DNA of 45,011 nucleotides from Chloroflexota bacterium (GCA_030550675.1 JAUQOW010000005.1:1-45011), one strand, 5' to 3'. Shown: positions 8,683-16,690, counted from the first letter of the stretch. The notes: a model not told the origin generated them from the sequence alone. Made by a program: numbers and translations.

Positions 8683-9639
8683 TCAGTAACCTGCCGCCTT
8701 GTCCACCACATTGAGCAGCGGCTCGCCGTTCAGGTAGCGGCGCAGGTTCTCGAAGAACAAATTGACCGTGCGCTCGCGGGTGCGCGGCGACGAGTAGGAG
8801 ATATGCGGCGTGATCCAGACATTCGGCGCCTTCCAGAGCGGATGGTCGGGAGGCAATGGCTCGACCGGCAGGGCATCGAGCGCCGCGCCAGCGATTCGCC
8901 CGCTGTGCAGCGCCTCCAGGAGCGCATCGGTGTCAACGATTTGCCCGCGTGCGATGTTGATCAGGTACGCGCTCGACTTCATACGCCGGAAAGCGTCGGC
9001 GTCGAACATCCCGCGGGTTGCGGCGGTCAGCGGCGTGGCGATGACGACATAATCCGCCTGTGGGAGGAGGTCGCGCCAGCCGTTCTCGCCGACCATCAGA
9101 TCGACCCCGTCAGTCGGTCGGGGATGGCGGCGGCTGGCGAGGATCCGCATGCCGAAGGCGCGCGCTCGTTTTGCGACTTCGGCGCCAATATTGCCATAGC
9201 CGATGATCAGGAGGGTGCGCTCGAACAATTCATCGCACGGAATATCGTCGCCGCGATCCCACTCTTCGGGCGCCAGCGCCTTGAAGTCGAAGGCGCGCTT
9301 AGCGTGGTTCAGCATGTACATGAGGACGAACTCAGCAATGGGAATGGCTTGCGCCCCAGCCGAGTTCGTCAGCACAATATCGCGTTCGAGGATCTCAGGG
9401 ATCAGAAGATGCTCGACGCCAGCGCTCGGCGTATGGATCCAGCGCAGGTTCGGCGCCGCCGCCAGGACGCGGCGCAGCGCGCTGACCGGCGTCCACCAGC
9501 GGAGCAGCATCGTCACGTCGCTGACATCACCCTCCGGTTCTCCGGTATCGTCGAAGCGCACCACCTCCAGGTCCGGCGCCATCTCCGCCAGGCGTGGTTC
9601 GATCAGGGGTGCGAGAGCCTGCGGAATGAGCAATTTCAT
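8683..9639 (-). CDS. D-isomer-specific 2-hydroxyacid dehydrogenase
   Basis: NAD(P)-dependent dehydrogenase of 318 residues that interconverts a 2-hydroxy acid and a 2-keto acid. The Rossmann motif GYGNIG is at 147-152. The catalytic triad can be read as Arg231 (INIARGQIVD), Glu260 (DALPVEPL) and His279 (ITPHISYSS). The segment NSAGAQAIPIAEFVLMYML is typical of the family. The residue after the glycine loop region is SRRHP, with arginines that would favour NADPH. It lies 30 bases after the MBL hydrolase gene and 36 before the fucosidase, so it is probably co-transcribed. Its substrate cannot be told from sequence; an oxidised sugar acid would fit the operon. Confidence 0.9.
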   Translation of the reverse strand: MKLLIPQALAPLIEPRLAEMAPDLEVVRFDDTGEPEGDVSDVTMLLRWWTPVSALRRVLAAAPNLRWIHTPSAGVEHLLIPEILERDIVLTNSAGAQAIPIAEFVLMYMLNHAKRAFDFKALAPEEWDRGDDIPCDELFERTLLIIGYGNIGAEVAKRARAFGMRILASRRHPRPTDGVDLMVGENGWRDLLPQADYVVIATPLTAATRGMFDADAFRRMKSSAYLINIARGQIVDTDALLEALHSGRIAGAALDALPVEPLPPDHPLWKAPNVWITPHISYSSPRTRERTVNLFFENLRRYLNGEPLLNVVDKAAGY

Positions 9640-9669
9640 GGATGCCTCACAGAAGAGCGACCCCGCCGC

Positions 9670-10404
9670 TCAACTGACCGACTCGCCCGGTTTCAGGTCG
9701 ATCACGGTCACATCGACGCCGAAGGCGCTGCAATGCTCGCGGAGCTGATCCGGAGTCCCGCGCAGGATCGGGAAGGTGCCATAGTGCTCCGGGATAGCGA
9801 ATTTCGGTCGGATCAACTTCAGCGCATAGGCAGCCTGCATCGGATCCATGGTAAAGTGATCGCCAATTGGCAGAATGACCAGTTCGGGGCGATAGAGATC
9901 GCCAATAATCTGCATATCCATCGTTACGGCGGTATCGCCAGTATGATAGATGACGAAACCGTTCTCCATGCGCAGCACATAACCGGCTTCCGCGCCCATG
10001 GGGACAATCACGCCATTGTCGGTGAAAGTGCTGCTATGGGTCGCGTGGGTCATCGTGGCGCGAATGCCCGCCACTTCGACCGTGCCGCCTTTGTTGAACC
10101 CGACCAGTCGGTCCTGACTGACGCCTTTCGACGCGATCCAGCCAGTAATATCAAACTGTCCGACGATCGTGGCGCTCGTTTCATTCGCAAGTGCCAGAAT
10201 ATCAGCGATGTGGTCAAAGTGTCCGTGGGTCAAGAAAATGACATCAATCCCTTCGCTGCGCACCCGCTGCTTCCACTCATCGGGGCAGGAGGGGTTGCCG
10301 TCAACCCAGGCGTCGATCAGAACCTTCTTCCCTCCAGGGGTCTGGATATGGAACGTACCGTGCCCGAGCCAACTGATCGTTGTGTCACGACCAATCGTTG
10401 CCAT
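9670..10404 (-). CDS. UPF0173 metal-dependent hydrolase (MBL fold)
   Basis: A 244-residue metallo-beta-lactamase-fold protein of the UPF0173/YtkL type. The N-terminus TISWLGHGTFHIQTPGGKKV is characteristic. The metal site is FLTHGHFDHIADI with His60, His62, Asp64 and His65. A second metal ligand set is suggested by ATMTHATHS and YHTGDTAVTMDM. ATG 10404 is chosen because AAGGAGGAG lies a few bases upstream and the conserved start follows; the longer frame to 10458 is unsupported. It heads a four-gene minus-strand cluster (dehydrogenase, fucosidase, sugar kinase). The reaction is unknown for the family; a lactonase-like role in sugar oxidation is only a guess. Confidence 0.88.
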   Translation of the reverse strand: MATIGRDTTISWLGHGTFHIQTPGGKKVLIDAWVDGNPSCPDEWKQRVRSEGIDVIFLTHGHFDHIADILALANETSATIVGQFDITGWIASKGVSQDRLVGFNKGGTVEVAGIRATMTHATHSSTFTDNGVIVPMGAEAGYVLRMENGFVIYHTGDTAVTMDMQIIGDLYRPELVILPIGDHFTMDPMQAAYALKLIRPKFAIPEHYGTFPILRGTPDQLREHCSAFGVDVTVIDLKPGESVS

Positions 10405-10521
10405 CACACTCCTCCTTTCCGTATACGAGGGTAACCTGGGGAGCGCCTGAGACGCCATATTCCGCCTGCGTCGCTGTGCGGCGATTGGCGCAGTTCTGAT
10501 GTTGCGGCATCCGGCGAAAGT

Positions 10522-10530
10522 AGTATAGCA
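10522..10530 (-). promoter_or_regulatory. Extended -10 promoter candidate for the MBL-fucosidase operon
   Basis: On the minus strand TGCTATACT matches the extended -10 form TGnTATAAT (hexamer at 10522-10527). No good -35 is seen at the usual spacing. Transcription would begin near 10515, giving a leader of roughly 110 bases before ATG 10404. Confidence 0.4.
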
Positions 10531-10552
10531 CAGGTTGAGACGGGGCGCGAGG

Positions 10553-10600
10553 CACGAGAGGTTCAGGTTGCAGGTGCGAACGTTGCAGGTTGAAGGGTCC
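10553..10600. repeat. Heptad-phased repeat array
   Basis: Seven-base periodic sequence in the spacer between the disulfide oxidoreductase and the MBL hydrolase, with units such as AGGTTCA, GGTTGCA, GGTGCGA, ACGTTGC, AGGTTGA. The 336 or so bases between the genes otherwise hold only a promoter candidate and a 21-codon frame (10663-10728). Confidence 0.5.
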
Positions 10601-10662
10601 TTCGTGTGTGCTTATCTGAGAGGCATTGTCTCTGACCTCATTGGAACTCAAAGGACATTAAG

Positions 10663-10728
10663 ATGGGCACATTACGGGCATTCTTGAGACAGTTGGGCAT
10701 TAATTGGGATGAGTTCCACAAGCGATAG
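10663..10728 (+). CDS. Possible 21-codon ORF
   Basis: ATG at 10663 with AAAGGA nine bases upstream opens a 21-codon frame starting MGTLRAFLRQLG. It lies alone in a repeat-rich spacer. It has a good ribosome site but no recognised family. It may be a relic of a longer gene or chance. Confidence 0.2.
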   Translation: MGTLRAFLRQLGINWDEFHKR

Positions 10729-10752
10729 TCTGACGAAGATATTGGAAGGTGC

Positions 10753-10787
10753 GAACGTTGAACGTTCAACGTTGAACGTTCAACGTT
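10753..10787. repeat. Five [GC]AACGTT heptads
   Basis: Five exact seven-base units, each containing the palindrome AACGTT, alternating GAACGTT and CAACGTT. The whole block can fold on itself. It ends nine bases before the stop codon of the disulfide oxidoreductase gene, so it may be part of that gene's 3' end. Confidence 0.8.
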
Positions 10788-10795
10788 CCACCCCC

Positions 10796-11455
10796 CTACG
10801 CCGCCATCAGCGCCTCACGCAATTTGCCGACGACCATGCTCTCCGGCGCAGCGCCCTCGATGTGCACCACGTCGTCGATAACCGTGCGCGGCACGCCCAT
10901 GACCTCGTAGCGCTCGCCAAGGTCGGGGAACTCGGTGACTTCGACAACATCGGCGGTGATCAACGGGCTGGCGTATGCCAGGCGGTGCGCCAGCACCCCG
11001 GCGCGCGGGCAGTACGGGCATCCCGGCGTCACAAACACCTGCAGGTGCATCGGTTGCTTCAGTTCGCTCAGAAACTTGCGCGTCGCCGGTTGCAGCTCCA
11101 CCGTGTCGCTCCCGACCATCCGCAGCGCTTCGAGCAGGGTTACGAACTCGTAACCGCTCGGAATGCCGTAGAAGCGCACGCCGTAGTTCTGCCCCTCTTC
11201 GCCGCCAAGAATGACGATGGCAGGCGCCTTATCGACGCCAAGTTCGGCGGCGCGCGCCGCGTCCGCCTGCAAATCATATTTCTCAACCCGCAGCAACGGG
11301 TGAATGCCTGCAACCTCTTCGACTAACTCGCCGGTGACATCGCACAGCTCGCAGTTTTCTTTGCTGCTGAAAAATGCCATCGTCACCGGTCGCTTCAACC
11401 CTTCGTCAAGTTGCTCGCGGACAATTTTCCGATCCTTATCGTTCAAGAGCGCCAT
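10796..11455 (-). CDS. Protein disulfide oxidoreductase, double glutaredoxin-like fold
   Basis: A 219-residue protein made of two thioredoxin-like folds, as in the protein disulfide oxidoreductases (PDO/GrdA-like) of thermophiles, which make or shuffle disulfide bonds in cytoplasmic proteins. The N-terminal unit has SSKENCELCDV with Cys35 and Cys38. The C-terminal unit has VTPGCPYCPRAG with Cys146 and Cys149, followed by the cis-proline motif GVPRTVID. ATG 11455 is preceded by AAAGGAGGAG at good spacing; the upstream extension to 11515 is not needed. Identification is strong. In hot-spring bacteria this enzyme goes with disulfide-stabilised proteins. Confidence 0.92.
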   Translation of the reverse strand: MALLNDKDRKIVREQLDEGLKRPVTMAFFSSKENCELCDVTGELVEEVAGIHPLLRVEKYDLQADAARAAELGVDKAPAIVILGGEEGQNYGVRFYGIPSGYEFVTLLEALRMVGSDTVELQPATRKFLSELKQPMHLQVFVTPGCPYCPRAGVLAHRLAYASPLITADVVEVTEFPDLGERYEVMGVPRTVIDDVVHIEGAAPESMVVGKLREALMAA

Positions 11456-11523
11456 TGGACTCTCCTCCTTTGTGCATGCGGTTATTCTGCGGATATGATG
11501 TGCGAAGCTCGGCAAACGTTACA

Positions 11524-12249
11524 TTACCCGTGCAGCGCAGGCAGGAAGACGGTCGGGCTGCGCACGAGCAACGGACTCTGGCTCTTGAACGCTTCGGCAT
11601 ACGCCACGCCGAAGAGCCGCCCGATGTAGGCGTCTTCCGCTTCGTACAGGGTCAACAACCGGTCGCGCCCTCCCTCAACCCTGAAGATCGAGCCGTACTC
11701 CGCCAGTGCTGCGCGTTTGCGGTCGTAGGTGGCGCTGACATCCACCGCAAAGGCGAAGTCGCGTCCCCATGGCGGCTCCATCTTGCAATGCGGATAGAAC
11801 AGGCGCTCGACCGCCCAGGGTTGCGTATCACTGAGCGTCTCCCCTCCCGGCACGCGATCCCAGTGGTCGAGACGCGCATAGAACACTGCGGCGCTCACCA
11901 GGCTGCCGACAGCCGCGTGATCCGGGTGCACGCATGCGTCGGTAGTGGCAAAGACGAGGGTCGGGCGATGGATGCGGATCAGGCGAGCGATTTCGAGACG
12001 TAGATGGATCGTGTCGGTGATCAGGCGATCCTGACCGTCAAGAAACAGGCGATCGGCGCCCAGGTGCGCCGCGGCGCGCCGCGCCTGTTCAACGCGCACT
12101 CCTGGCGCTGCAAAATCGCTAGGCTCGCCATCGCACAGATCGACCAGCAACACCCGTTTTCCCTGTTCCGTCAGCAGCGCGATCGTGCCGCCCATCTGCA
12201 CTTCAGCATCATCGGGGTGCGCGGAGATGACCATGACATCGTATGACAT
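11524..12249 (-). CDS. PIG-L/LmbE deacetylase, BshB1-like
   Basis: Zinc-dependent N-acetylglucosaminyl deacetylase of 241 residues. The AHPDDAE motif (10-16) and VHPDH (His108, Asp110, His111) hold the metal ligands and the catalytic Asp. The end of the protein, GRLFGVAYAEAFKSQSPLLV, closely resembles BshB1, which deacetylates GlcNAc-malate in bacillithiol synthesis. ATG 12249 has AAAGGGG upstream. No other bacillithiol gene (bshA, bshC) is nearby, so the substrate is uncertain; mycothiol-type or detoxification roles are alternatives. It lies 68 bases upstream of the disulfide oxidoreductase and may share its transcript, which would make a thiol-redox pair. Confidence 0.88.
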   Translation of the reverse strand: MSYDVMVISAHPDDAEVQMGGTIALLTEQGKRVLLVDLCDGEPSDFAAPGVRVEQARRAAAHLGADRLFLDGQDRLITDTIHLRLEIARLIRIHRPTLVFATTDACVHPDHAAVGSLVSAAVFYARLDHWDRVPGGETLSDTQPWAVERLFYPHCKMEPPWGRDFAFAVDVSATYDRKRAALAEYGSIFRVEGGRDRLLTLYEAEDAYIGRLFGVAYAEAFKSQSPLLVRSPTVFLPALHG

Positions 12250-12334
12250 GGTTCGCCCCTTTCCAGCGCGAGGACTCATCTGGTTATGGATATGATGCAG
12301 GAAAGCGGTTCATCGTTACGCTCAAAGGCGTCGG

Positions 12335-12343
12335 TGGTATAAT
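12335..12343 (+). promoter_or_regulatory. Extended -10 promoter, TGGTATAAT
   Basis: Perfect extended -10 (TATAAT at 12338-12343 with TG one base upstream). The -35 region is weak. A start near 12350 would give a 35-base leader with AAAGGAGA before ATG 12385. Confidence 0.6.
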
Positions 12344-12384
12344 TGCTGCTCCTGATCCAGCGATGTGTTGAAAGGAGACTGGCG

Positions 12385-12819
12385 ATGGGAGCGTGGTCGG
12401 AACTGGACGCGGTGTACCCGCCGGGCGCGCTGACGCCTGGCGCGGCGCTGGTCGTGGCGCTGGCGCACCTGCACGGCGCGACAAGCCTGTACGACGAGCA
12501 GGGCAGACTGGCGCGGTTTGTGCCGGATGCGCGGCGCGGTCTGGCGCTGGACCGCGATCTGATCGACCGGATCGAACCGTATCTGGCGCGTGTACCGTTC
12601 AATGATTTCGTCTGTGAAGCGCGCGAGCGGCTCAATCATCAGCAATTGCGCTGCCTGGCGCTCAACCTGCTCGACGCCGCGCTCGCTGCTGGCGAACGCC
12701 CCGAAGCGCACCCCCGCTACCGTGCGCTGATCGAAGGACTTGGCATCACCGCCGAGATGATTGATCCCTACCGGCATGCCCTCGGGTTGAAGAACGATCT
12801 GAGCATCTTCCCGCAATAA
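12385..12819 (+). CDS. TerB-like hypothetical protein
   Basis: A 144-residue soluble protein with no catalytic motif that I recognise. The C-terminal half, from DFVCEARERLNHQQLRCLAL through LLDAALAAGE to the LKNDLSIF end, reads like the all-helical TerB (tellurite-resistance/DjlA N-terminal) domain. It has the usual LLDxALADGE core, but Asp is replaced (AAGE), so acidic metal ligands look weak. The N-terminal half is rich in Ala and Leu. The start at 12385 has AAAGGAGA upstream. The stop codon is followed directly by the ATG of the MFS gene, so the two are co-translated and may work together. The family assignment is inference. Confidence 0.7.
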   Translation: MGAWSELDAVYPPGALTPGAALVVALAHLHGATSLYDEQGRLARFVPDARRGLALDRDLIDRIEPYLARVPFNDFVCEARERLNHQQLRCLALNLLDAALAAGERPEAHPRYRALIEGLGITAEMIDPYRHALGLKNDLSIFPQ

Positions 12820-14061
12820 ATGACCATCACACCGTCGCGGCGCAGCGCGTTTGCCGCAAGGACATTCGCGGCGTTACGTTATCGCAACTATCGTCTCTGG
12901 TTCTTCGGGCAGATGGTGTCGCTCTTCGGCTCGTGGATGCAAACCACTGCCCAGGGATTTCTGGTCTTCCAGTTGACCGGTTCGCCCGCGTATCTGGGGT
13001 ACGTGGGATTTGCCGCTGGCGTGCCCGCGTGGGCGCTGACCCTCTACGGCGGCGTGGTCGCTGACCGCGTGCCGCGCCGCACCCTCTTGATGATCACGCA
13101 GACGGCGCAGATGGCGCTGGCGTTCATGCTGGCGGCGCTTGTGTTCACCGGCGTCGTGCAGCCCTGGCATATTGTCGCGCTCTCGTTCCTGCTGGGAGTC
13201 GCCAACGCCTTTGACGCACCGGCGCGCCTGGCATTCGTGCGCGAACTGGTGGATAAAGAGGACCTGACGAATGGCATTGCGCTTAATGCGACCATGTTCA
13301 ATCTGGCTACAACGACTGGACCGGCGATGGCGGGAGTGACCTATAACCTGGCGGGACCGGCGTGGTGTTTCATGCTCAACGGCATCTCGTTCCTGGCGGT
13401 GCTCGGCGCACTCTGGCGCATGCGGATCGCGTCGAAGCCAGCGGCGCCGCGCAGTGCATCGGCGTGGCGCGACCTGCGCGAAGGGCTGAGGTACATCCTG
13501 CACGAACCGGTGGTGCGCACATTGATAGCGCTGGTTGGGGTGACGAGTTGCTTTGGCATCTCGTTTGCGACGCTCTTCCCGGCGTGGGCAGTGCGCATTC
13601 TGGGAGGCGACGCGACCACAACCGGACTCTTGCAGTCGGCGCGCGGTTTGGGGGCGCTGTTGGGCGCGTTGCTGATCGCGTCGCTTGGGCGCTTTCAGTT
13701 CAAAGGACGGCTGCTCACCGTTGGCACATTTGCATTCCCGACGCTGCTCATCCTGCTGACGTTCACGAACTGGCTGCCGCTGACGCTCGTGATCCTGGTG
13801 GCTTCCGGGCTGGCGGTCATCCTGATTATGAACCTGGCAAACGCGCTGGTGCAGACGCTGACGCCCGATGCGCTGCGCGGTCGGGTGATGGCGGTCTACA
13901 GCATGGTGTTCTTCGGGATGATGCCGGTTGGCGCGCTCTGGGTTGGGCTGATCGCTGAGCAGGCAGGCGAACCGACGGCGGTGATCAGTGGGGCGCTGGC
14001 GGTGCTTGGCGCTGCGACGCTGATCTTTGTCGCCGTGCCGCAGATACGGGAGTTGCCGTGA
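12820..14061 (+). CDS. MFS transporter, EntS/MFS_3 type
   Basis: A 413-residue major facilitator with about 12 membrane segments, from the branch of EntS and macrolide exporters (DHA3/MFS_3). The N-terminus FAALRYRNYRLWFFGQMVSLFG SWMQ is diagnostic (run shown in two pieces). GGVVADRVPRRTLLM is the loop 2-3 signature, and DAPARLAFVRELVDKEDLTN the loop 4-5 signature. It probably expels a drug, siderophore or other small molecule by proton exchange in the cytoplasmic membrane. Its ATG follows the TerB-like gene's stop with no gap. Substrate cannot be told. Confidence 0.9.
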   Translation: MTITPSRRSAFAARTFAALRYRNYRLWFFGQMVSLFGSWMQTTAQGFLVFQLTGSPAYLGYVGFAAGVPAWALTLYGGVVADRVPRRTLLMITQTAQMALAFMLAALVFTGVVQPWHIVALSFLLGVANAFDAPARLAFVRELVDKEDLTNGIALNATMFNLATTTGPAMAGVTYNLAGPAWCFMLNGISFLAVLGALWRMRIASKPAAPRSASAWRDLREGLRYILHEPVVRTLIALVGVTSCFGISFATLFPAWAVRILGGDATTTGLLQSARGLGALLGALLIASLGRFQFKGRLLTVGTFAFPTLLILLTFTNWLPLTLVILVASGLAVILIMNLANALVQTLTPDALRGRVMAVYSMVFFGMMPVGALWVGLIAEQAGEPTAVISGALAVLGAATLIFVAVPQIRELP

Positions 14062-14066
14062 CGTGA

Positions 14067-14095
14067 TTGACAATTCTCCCTGGCTATGCTACCTT
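14067..14095 (+). promoter_or_regulatory. Sigma-70-type promoter of the DegT-MEMO pair
   Basis: TTGACA at 14067-14072, a 17-base spacer, and TACCTT at 14090-14095 with an extended TGC upstream. A start near 14102 leaves a 36-base leader with GGGGAG before ATG 14138. Confidence 0.65.
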
Positions 14096-14137
14096 GCAAT
14101 GGCGTTTATCGCTTTCTGACGGTAGCCGGGGAGAACT

Positions 14138-15331
14138 ATGGCAACCCTCGCAATCAACGGCGGCGCGCCGGTGCGCACCCGTCCCTGGCCCCGCTGGCCT
14201 CAGTGGGACGCACGTGAAGAACAACGGGTCCTTGATGTGCTGCGTAGCGACGACTGGGGCGGGTTCGCTCCGGTCGTCGCAGAGTTTGAGCGCGCATTCG
14301 CGCAGCGCCATGATGCTGCGTTTGGCATTGCCGCAGTCAACGGCACGCAAACGCTGGTCGCCGCGCTCATGGCGGCGGGCATCGGTCCTGGCGATGAGGT
14401 GATCGTCCCCCCTTACACCTTCATTGCCACAGCATCGGCGGTGCGGCTGGTCGGCGCCACGCCGGTGTTCGCCGATATTGAAGCGGATACCTATAACCTC
14501 GACCCTGATGCGGCGGAAGCAGCGATTACATCGCGTACACGGGCGATCATTCCGGTTCACTTCGCCGGTCACGCGGCGGATATGGACCGACTGACGGCGC
14601 TGGCGCGACGCCATGCGCTGCTGCTGATTGAAGACGCAGCCCACGCGCACGGCGCATCGTGGCGCGGTCGGAAGTGTGGGTCGCTTGGCGATGTCGGGTC
14701 GTTCAGTTTTCAGAGCAGCAAGAATATGACGGCGGGCGAAGGCGGCGTCCTGACAACGAACGATCAGGCGCTTGCCGACGCGATCCGCAGCCGCGTGAAC
14801 CAGGGACGCGCTATCGGCGGCGCCTGGTATGAACACCCGAACCTGGGCACAAACATGCGTCTCTCCGCCTGGCAGGCGGCTGTTCTTCTGGCGCAACTCG
14901 AACGTCTCGATGAGCAGACCAACCGACGCATGGCGTGCGCCCGACGCCTGAATGCGTTTTTTGCCGATGTCGAAGGCATTCAGCCGATGCGCTGGGACGA
15001 ACGCGCTGATCGGCACGCCTTCCATATCTATATGGTGCGCTACGATGAACGCGCTTTCGGCGTGCCGCGCGATCTGTTCGAGCAGGCGCTCGAAGCCGAA
15101 GGCATCCCGTGCTCGACGGGATACCCCTTCCCGCTCTACCGTCAGGAGTCGCTCGGTCCGGCAGTCGCGCGCGCTGGCGCCTGCCCGAACGCCGAGCAGG
15201 CATGCCGCGAGGCGATCTGGCTGCCGCAGTGGCTGCTGCTCGCCGAGCCTGACGAAATGGACGATGTGGCGGCTGCGATTATCAAAATCCGCGATCATCG
15301 GGACGAATTGCGCTATGTGGCTTCCTCCTGA
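14138..15331 (+). CDS. DegT/DnrJ/EryC1/StrS aminotransferase
   Basis: PLP-dependent aminotransferase of 397 residues, from the family that aminates nucleotide-linked keto-sugars. PLP is bound as a Schiff base by Lys195 in FSFQSSKNMTAGEGG. Asp166 in LIEDAAHAHGA contacts the pyridine nitrogen, and TQTLVAALMAAGIGPGDEV and PPYTFIATASAV are conserved fold elements. The C-terminus ends in a typical YPFPLYRQ segment. It has the promoter at 14067 and GGGGAG ahead of its ATG. It overlaps the next gene by 17 bases. No sugar-nucleotide genes are nearby, so the amino sugar made is unknown; members also act on inositols and peptides. Confidence 0.92.
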   Translation: MATLAINGGAPVRTRPWPRWPQWDAREEQRVLDVLRSDDWGGFAPVVAEFERAFAQRHDAAFGIAAVNGTQTLVAALMAAGIGPGDEVIVPPYTFIATASAVRLVGATPVFADIEADTYNLDPDAAEAAITSRTRAIIPVHFAGHAADMDRLTALARRHALLLIEDAAHAHGASWRGRKCGSLGDVGSFSFQSSKNMTAGEGGVLTTNDQALADAIRSRVNQGRAIGGAWYEHPNLGTNMRLSAWQAAVLLAQLERLDEQTNRRMACARRLNAFFADVEGIQPMRWDERADRHAFHIYMVRYDERAFGVPRDLFEQALEAEGIPCSTGYPFPLYRQESLGPAVARAGACPNAEQACREAIWLPQWLLLAEPDEMDDVAAAIIKIRDHRDELRYVASS

Positions 15332-16532
15332 TCAGTATCCGAAACTGCGCGCCATCGATATTCGCCAGGTGATGCACGAAGGACAGCCATCGCTGCTGTT
15401 GCGCGATCCGCTCCAGATTTCAGACCGCTTCCTGGTGATTTCCCAGGGACTCGGTCCGGCGTTGCTTTTCTGTGATGGAAAGCACCATCGAGCGACAATC
15501 GCCGGGAAACTGCGTTCGATGCTCGGCATGCCGGTGGACGTTGCGCTGATTGATCGTCTGGTTGATGCGCTTGATGAAGCGTTCCTGCTGGATAACCTGC
15601 GCTTCAGGGCAGAACACGCACGAGCGCTCGCCAGGTATCGCGCGGCGCCGTTCCGTCCGCCGGCGCTGGCGGGGCAGTCGTACCCGGCTGATCCGGCGGA
15701 ACTCCGGCGATTGCTCGATGGTTTTGTTGCGGCGGTCGGTCCGATCGCCCCCGCGCCGCCAACCGGTCGCGGCGTTCTCAGCCCGCACATCGACTACGCG
15801 CGCGGCGGTCGGGTGTATGCGCAGGTCTGGCAACGCGCCGCAGAAATGGTGCGCGCGGCTGAGGTCATTCTTCTGATCGGCACCGACCACTACAGCCCTG
15901 AACCGATCACGCTGACGCGCCAGAGGTATGCCACGCCGTTCGGCGTGTTACCGACCGATGAGGCGATTGTTGATGAACTGGCGGCAGCTCTTGGAGAAGA
16001 AGCCGCTTTTGCAGGCGAATTGTATCACCGCGTGGAACATTCGCTCGAACTCGTGGCGGTGTGGTTACAGTACATACGCGGACAGGCGCTTTGTCCGGTG
16101 ATTCCCATCCTGGTCGGATCATTTGCGCGCTACATGAACGGCGGCGATCCGGTGACCGATCCCCGGCTGGAGGCGTTAATCACCGCGCTGCGGCGAGTGA
16201 CCGCTTCCCGGCGAGCGCTGGTGGTCATCTCCGGCGACATGTCGCACGTCGGTCCGGCATTCGGCGGCGCACCGCTGAACGATGCCGACAAAGAGGCGCT
16301 GCGGCACTCCGATGATCTGGTGATCGACCGCATGCGCGCCGGTGACGCCGCCGGGTTCTTCCGCGTCATCGCCGACACCGGCGATCGCCAGAATATCTGC
16401 GGGCTGCCGCCGACGTACCTGGCGCTGCGCCTGATGGACGCCGTCGAAGGCGAGCTTGTCGGGTATGCGCAGTGCCCGGCGGACGATGAGGGCGCGTCAG
16501 TGGTGTCGATCTGCGGGATGGTGTTTGGGTGA
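15315..16532 (+). CDS. MEMO1-family protein (AmmeMemoRadiSam system B) with N-terminal PqqD-like domain
   Basis: 405 residues in two parts. Residues from about 115 on form a MEMO1 domain: PPALAGQSYPADPAELRRLL, then SPHIDYARGGRVYA, GTDHYSP, YHRVEHSLEL, SGDMSHVGPAFG. These His residues match the metal site of human MEMO and bacterial AmmeMemoRadiSam protein B. The first 110 residues are extra. They contain ALLFCDGKHHRATIAGKL and LIDRLVDALDEAFLLDN, which read like a PqqD/RRE winged-helix, a peptide-binding fold. ATG 15315 lies inside the aminotransferase gene (17-base overlap), so translation is coupled. The protein A and radical-SAM partners are not in the window. Function of the family is unsettled. 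Confidence 0.85.
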   Translation: MWLPPDQYPKLRAIDIRQVMHEGQPSLLLRDPLQISDRFLVISQGLGPALLFCDGKHHRATIAGKLRSMLGMPVDVALIDRLVDALDEAFLLDNLRFRAEHARALARYRAAPFRPPALAGQSYPADPAELRRLLDGFVAAVGPIAPAPPTGRGVLSPHIDYARGGRVYAQVWQRAAEMVRAAEVILLIGTDHYSPEPITLTRQRYATPFGVLPTDEAIVDELAAALGEEAAFAGELYHRVEHSLELVAVWLQYIRGQALCPVIPILVGSFARYMNGGDPVTDPRLEALITALRRVTASRRALVVISGDMSHVGPAFGGAPLNDADKEALRHSDDLVIDRMRAGDAAGFFRVIADTGDRQNICGLPPTYLALRLMDAVEGELVGYAQCPADDEGASVVSICGMVFG

Positions 16533-16542
16533 GGGGGTTATC

Positions 16543-16577
16543 AGGTTGCAGGTTGCAGGTGGGAAGGTAGAAGGTAG
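16543..16577. repeat. Heptad array AGGTTGC/AAGGTAG
   Basis: Five seven-base units directly after the MEMO gene: AGGTTGC twice, AGGTGGG, then AAGGTAG twice. It begins a 700-base spacer (16533-17238) that consists almost wholly of repeats and has no credible gene. Confidence 0.75.
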
Positions 16578-16580
16578 AGA

Positions 16581-16690
16581 CGGTGCACCGCACTGTCTCT
16601 CCCAGCGGTGCGATGCACCATCTCTCCCAGCGTTGCACCGCACCGTCTCTCCCAGCGTTGCACCGCACCGTCTCTCCCAGCGTTGCACCG
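16581..16690. repeat. 25-bp tandem repeat, about 4.4 copies
   Basis: Exact 25-base period: copies at 16581-16605, 16606-16630, 16631-16655 and 16656-16680, then a partial copy. Each ends in TCTCTCCCAG. Copies three and four are identical (start CGTTGCACCGCACCG). Copy two is the most altered. Confidence 0.92.

Noticed and set aside
7462-10434. 990-codon open frame on the plus strand
   Set aside because: It lies antisense to the kinase, fucosidase, dehydrogenase and hydrolase genes. High GC3 on the minus strand keeps the opposite frame open; the translation matches no family.
14084-15298. 404-codon minus-strand frame
   Set aside because: Antisense to the DegT aminotransferase, which has clear PLP motifs, a promoter and a ribosome site.
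16581-16690. CRISPR-like array
   Set aside because: The 25-base units are contiguous with no unique spacers, so this is a plain tandem repeat.
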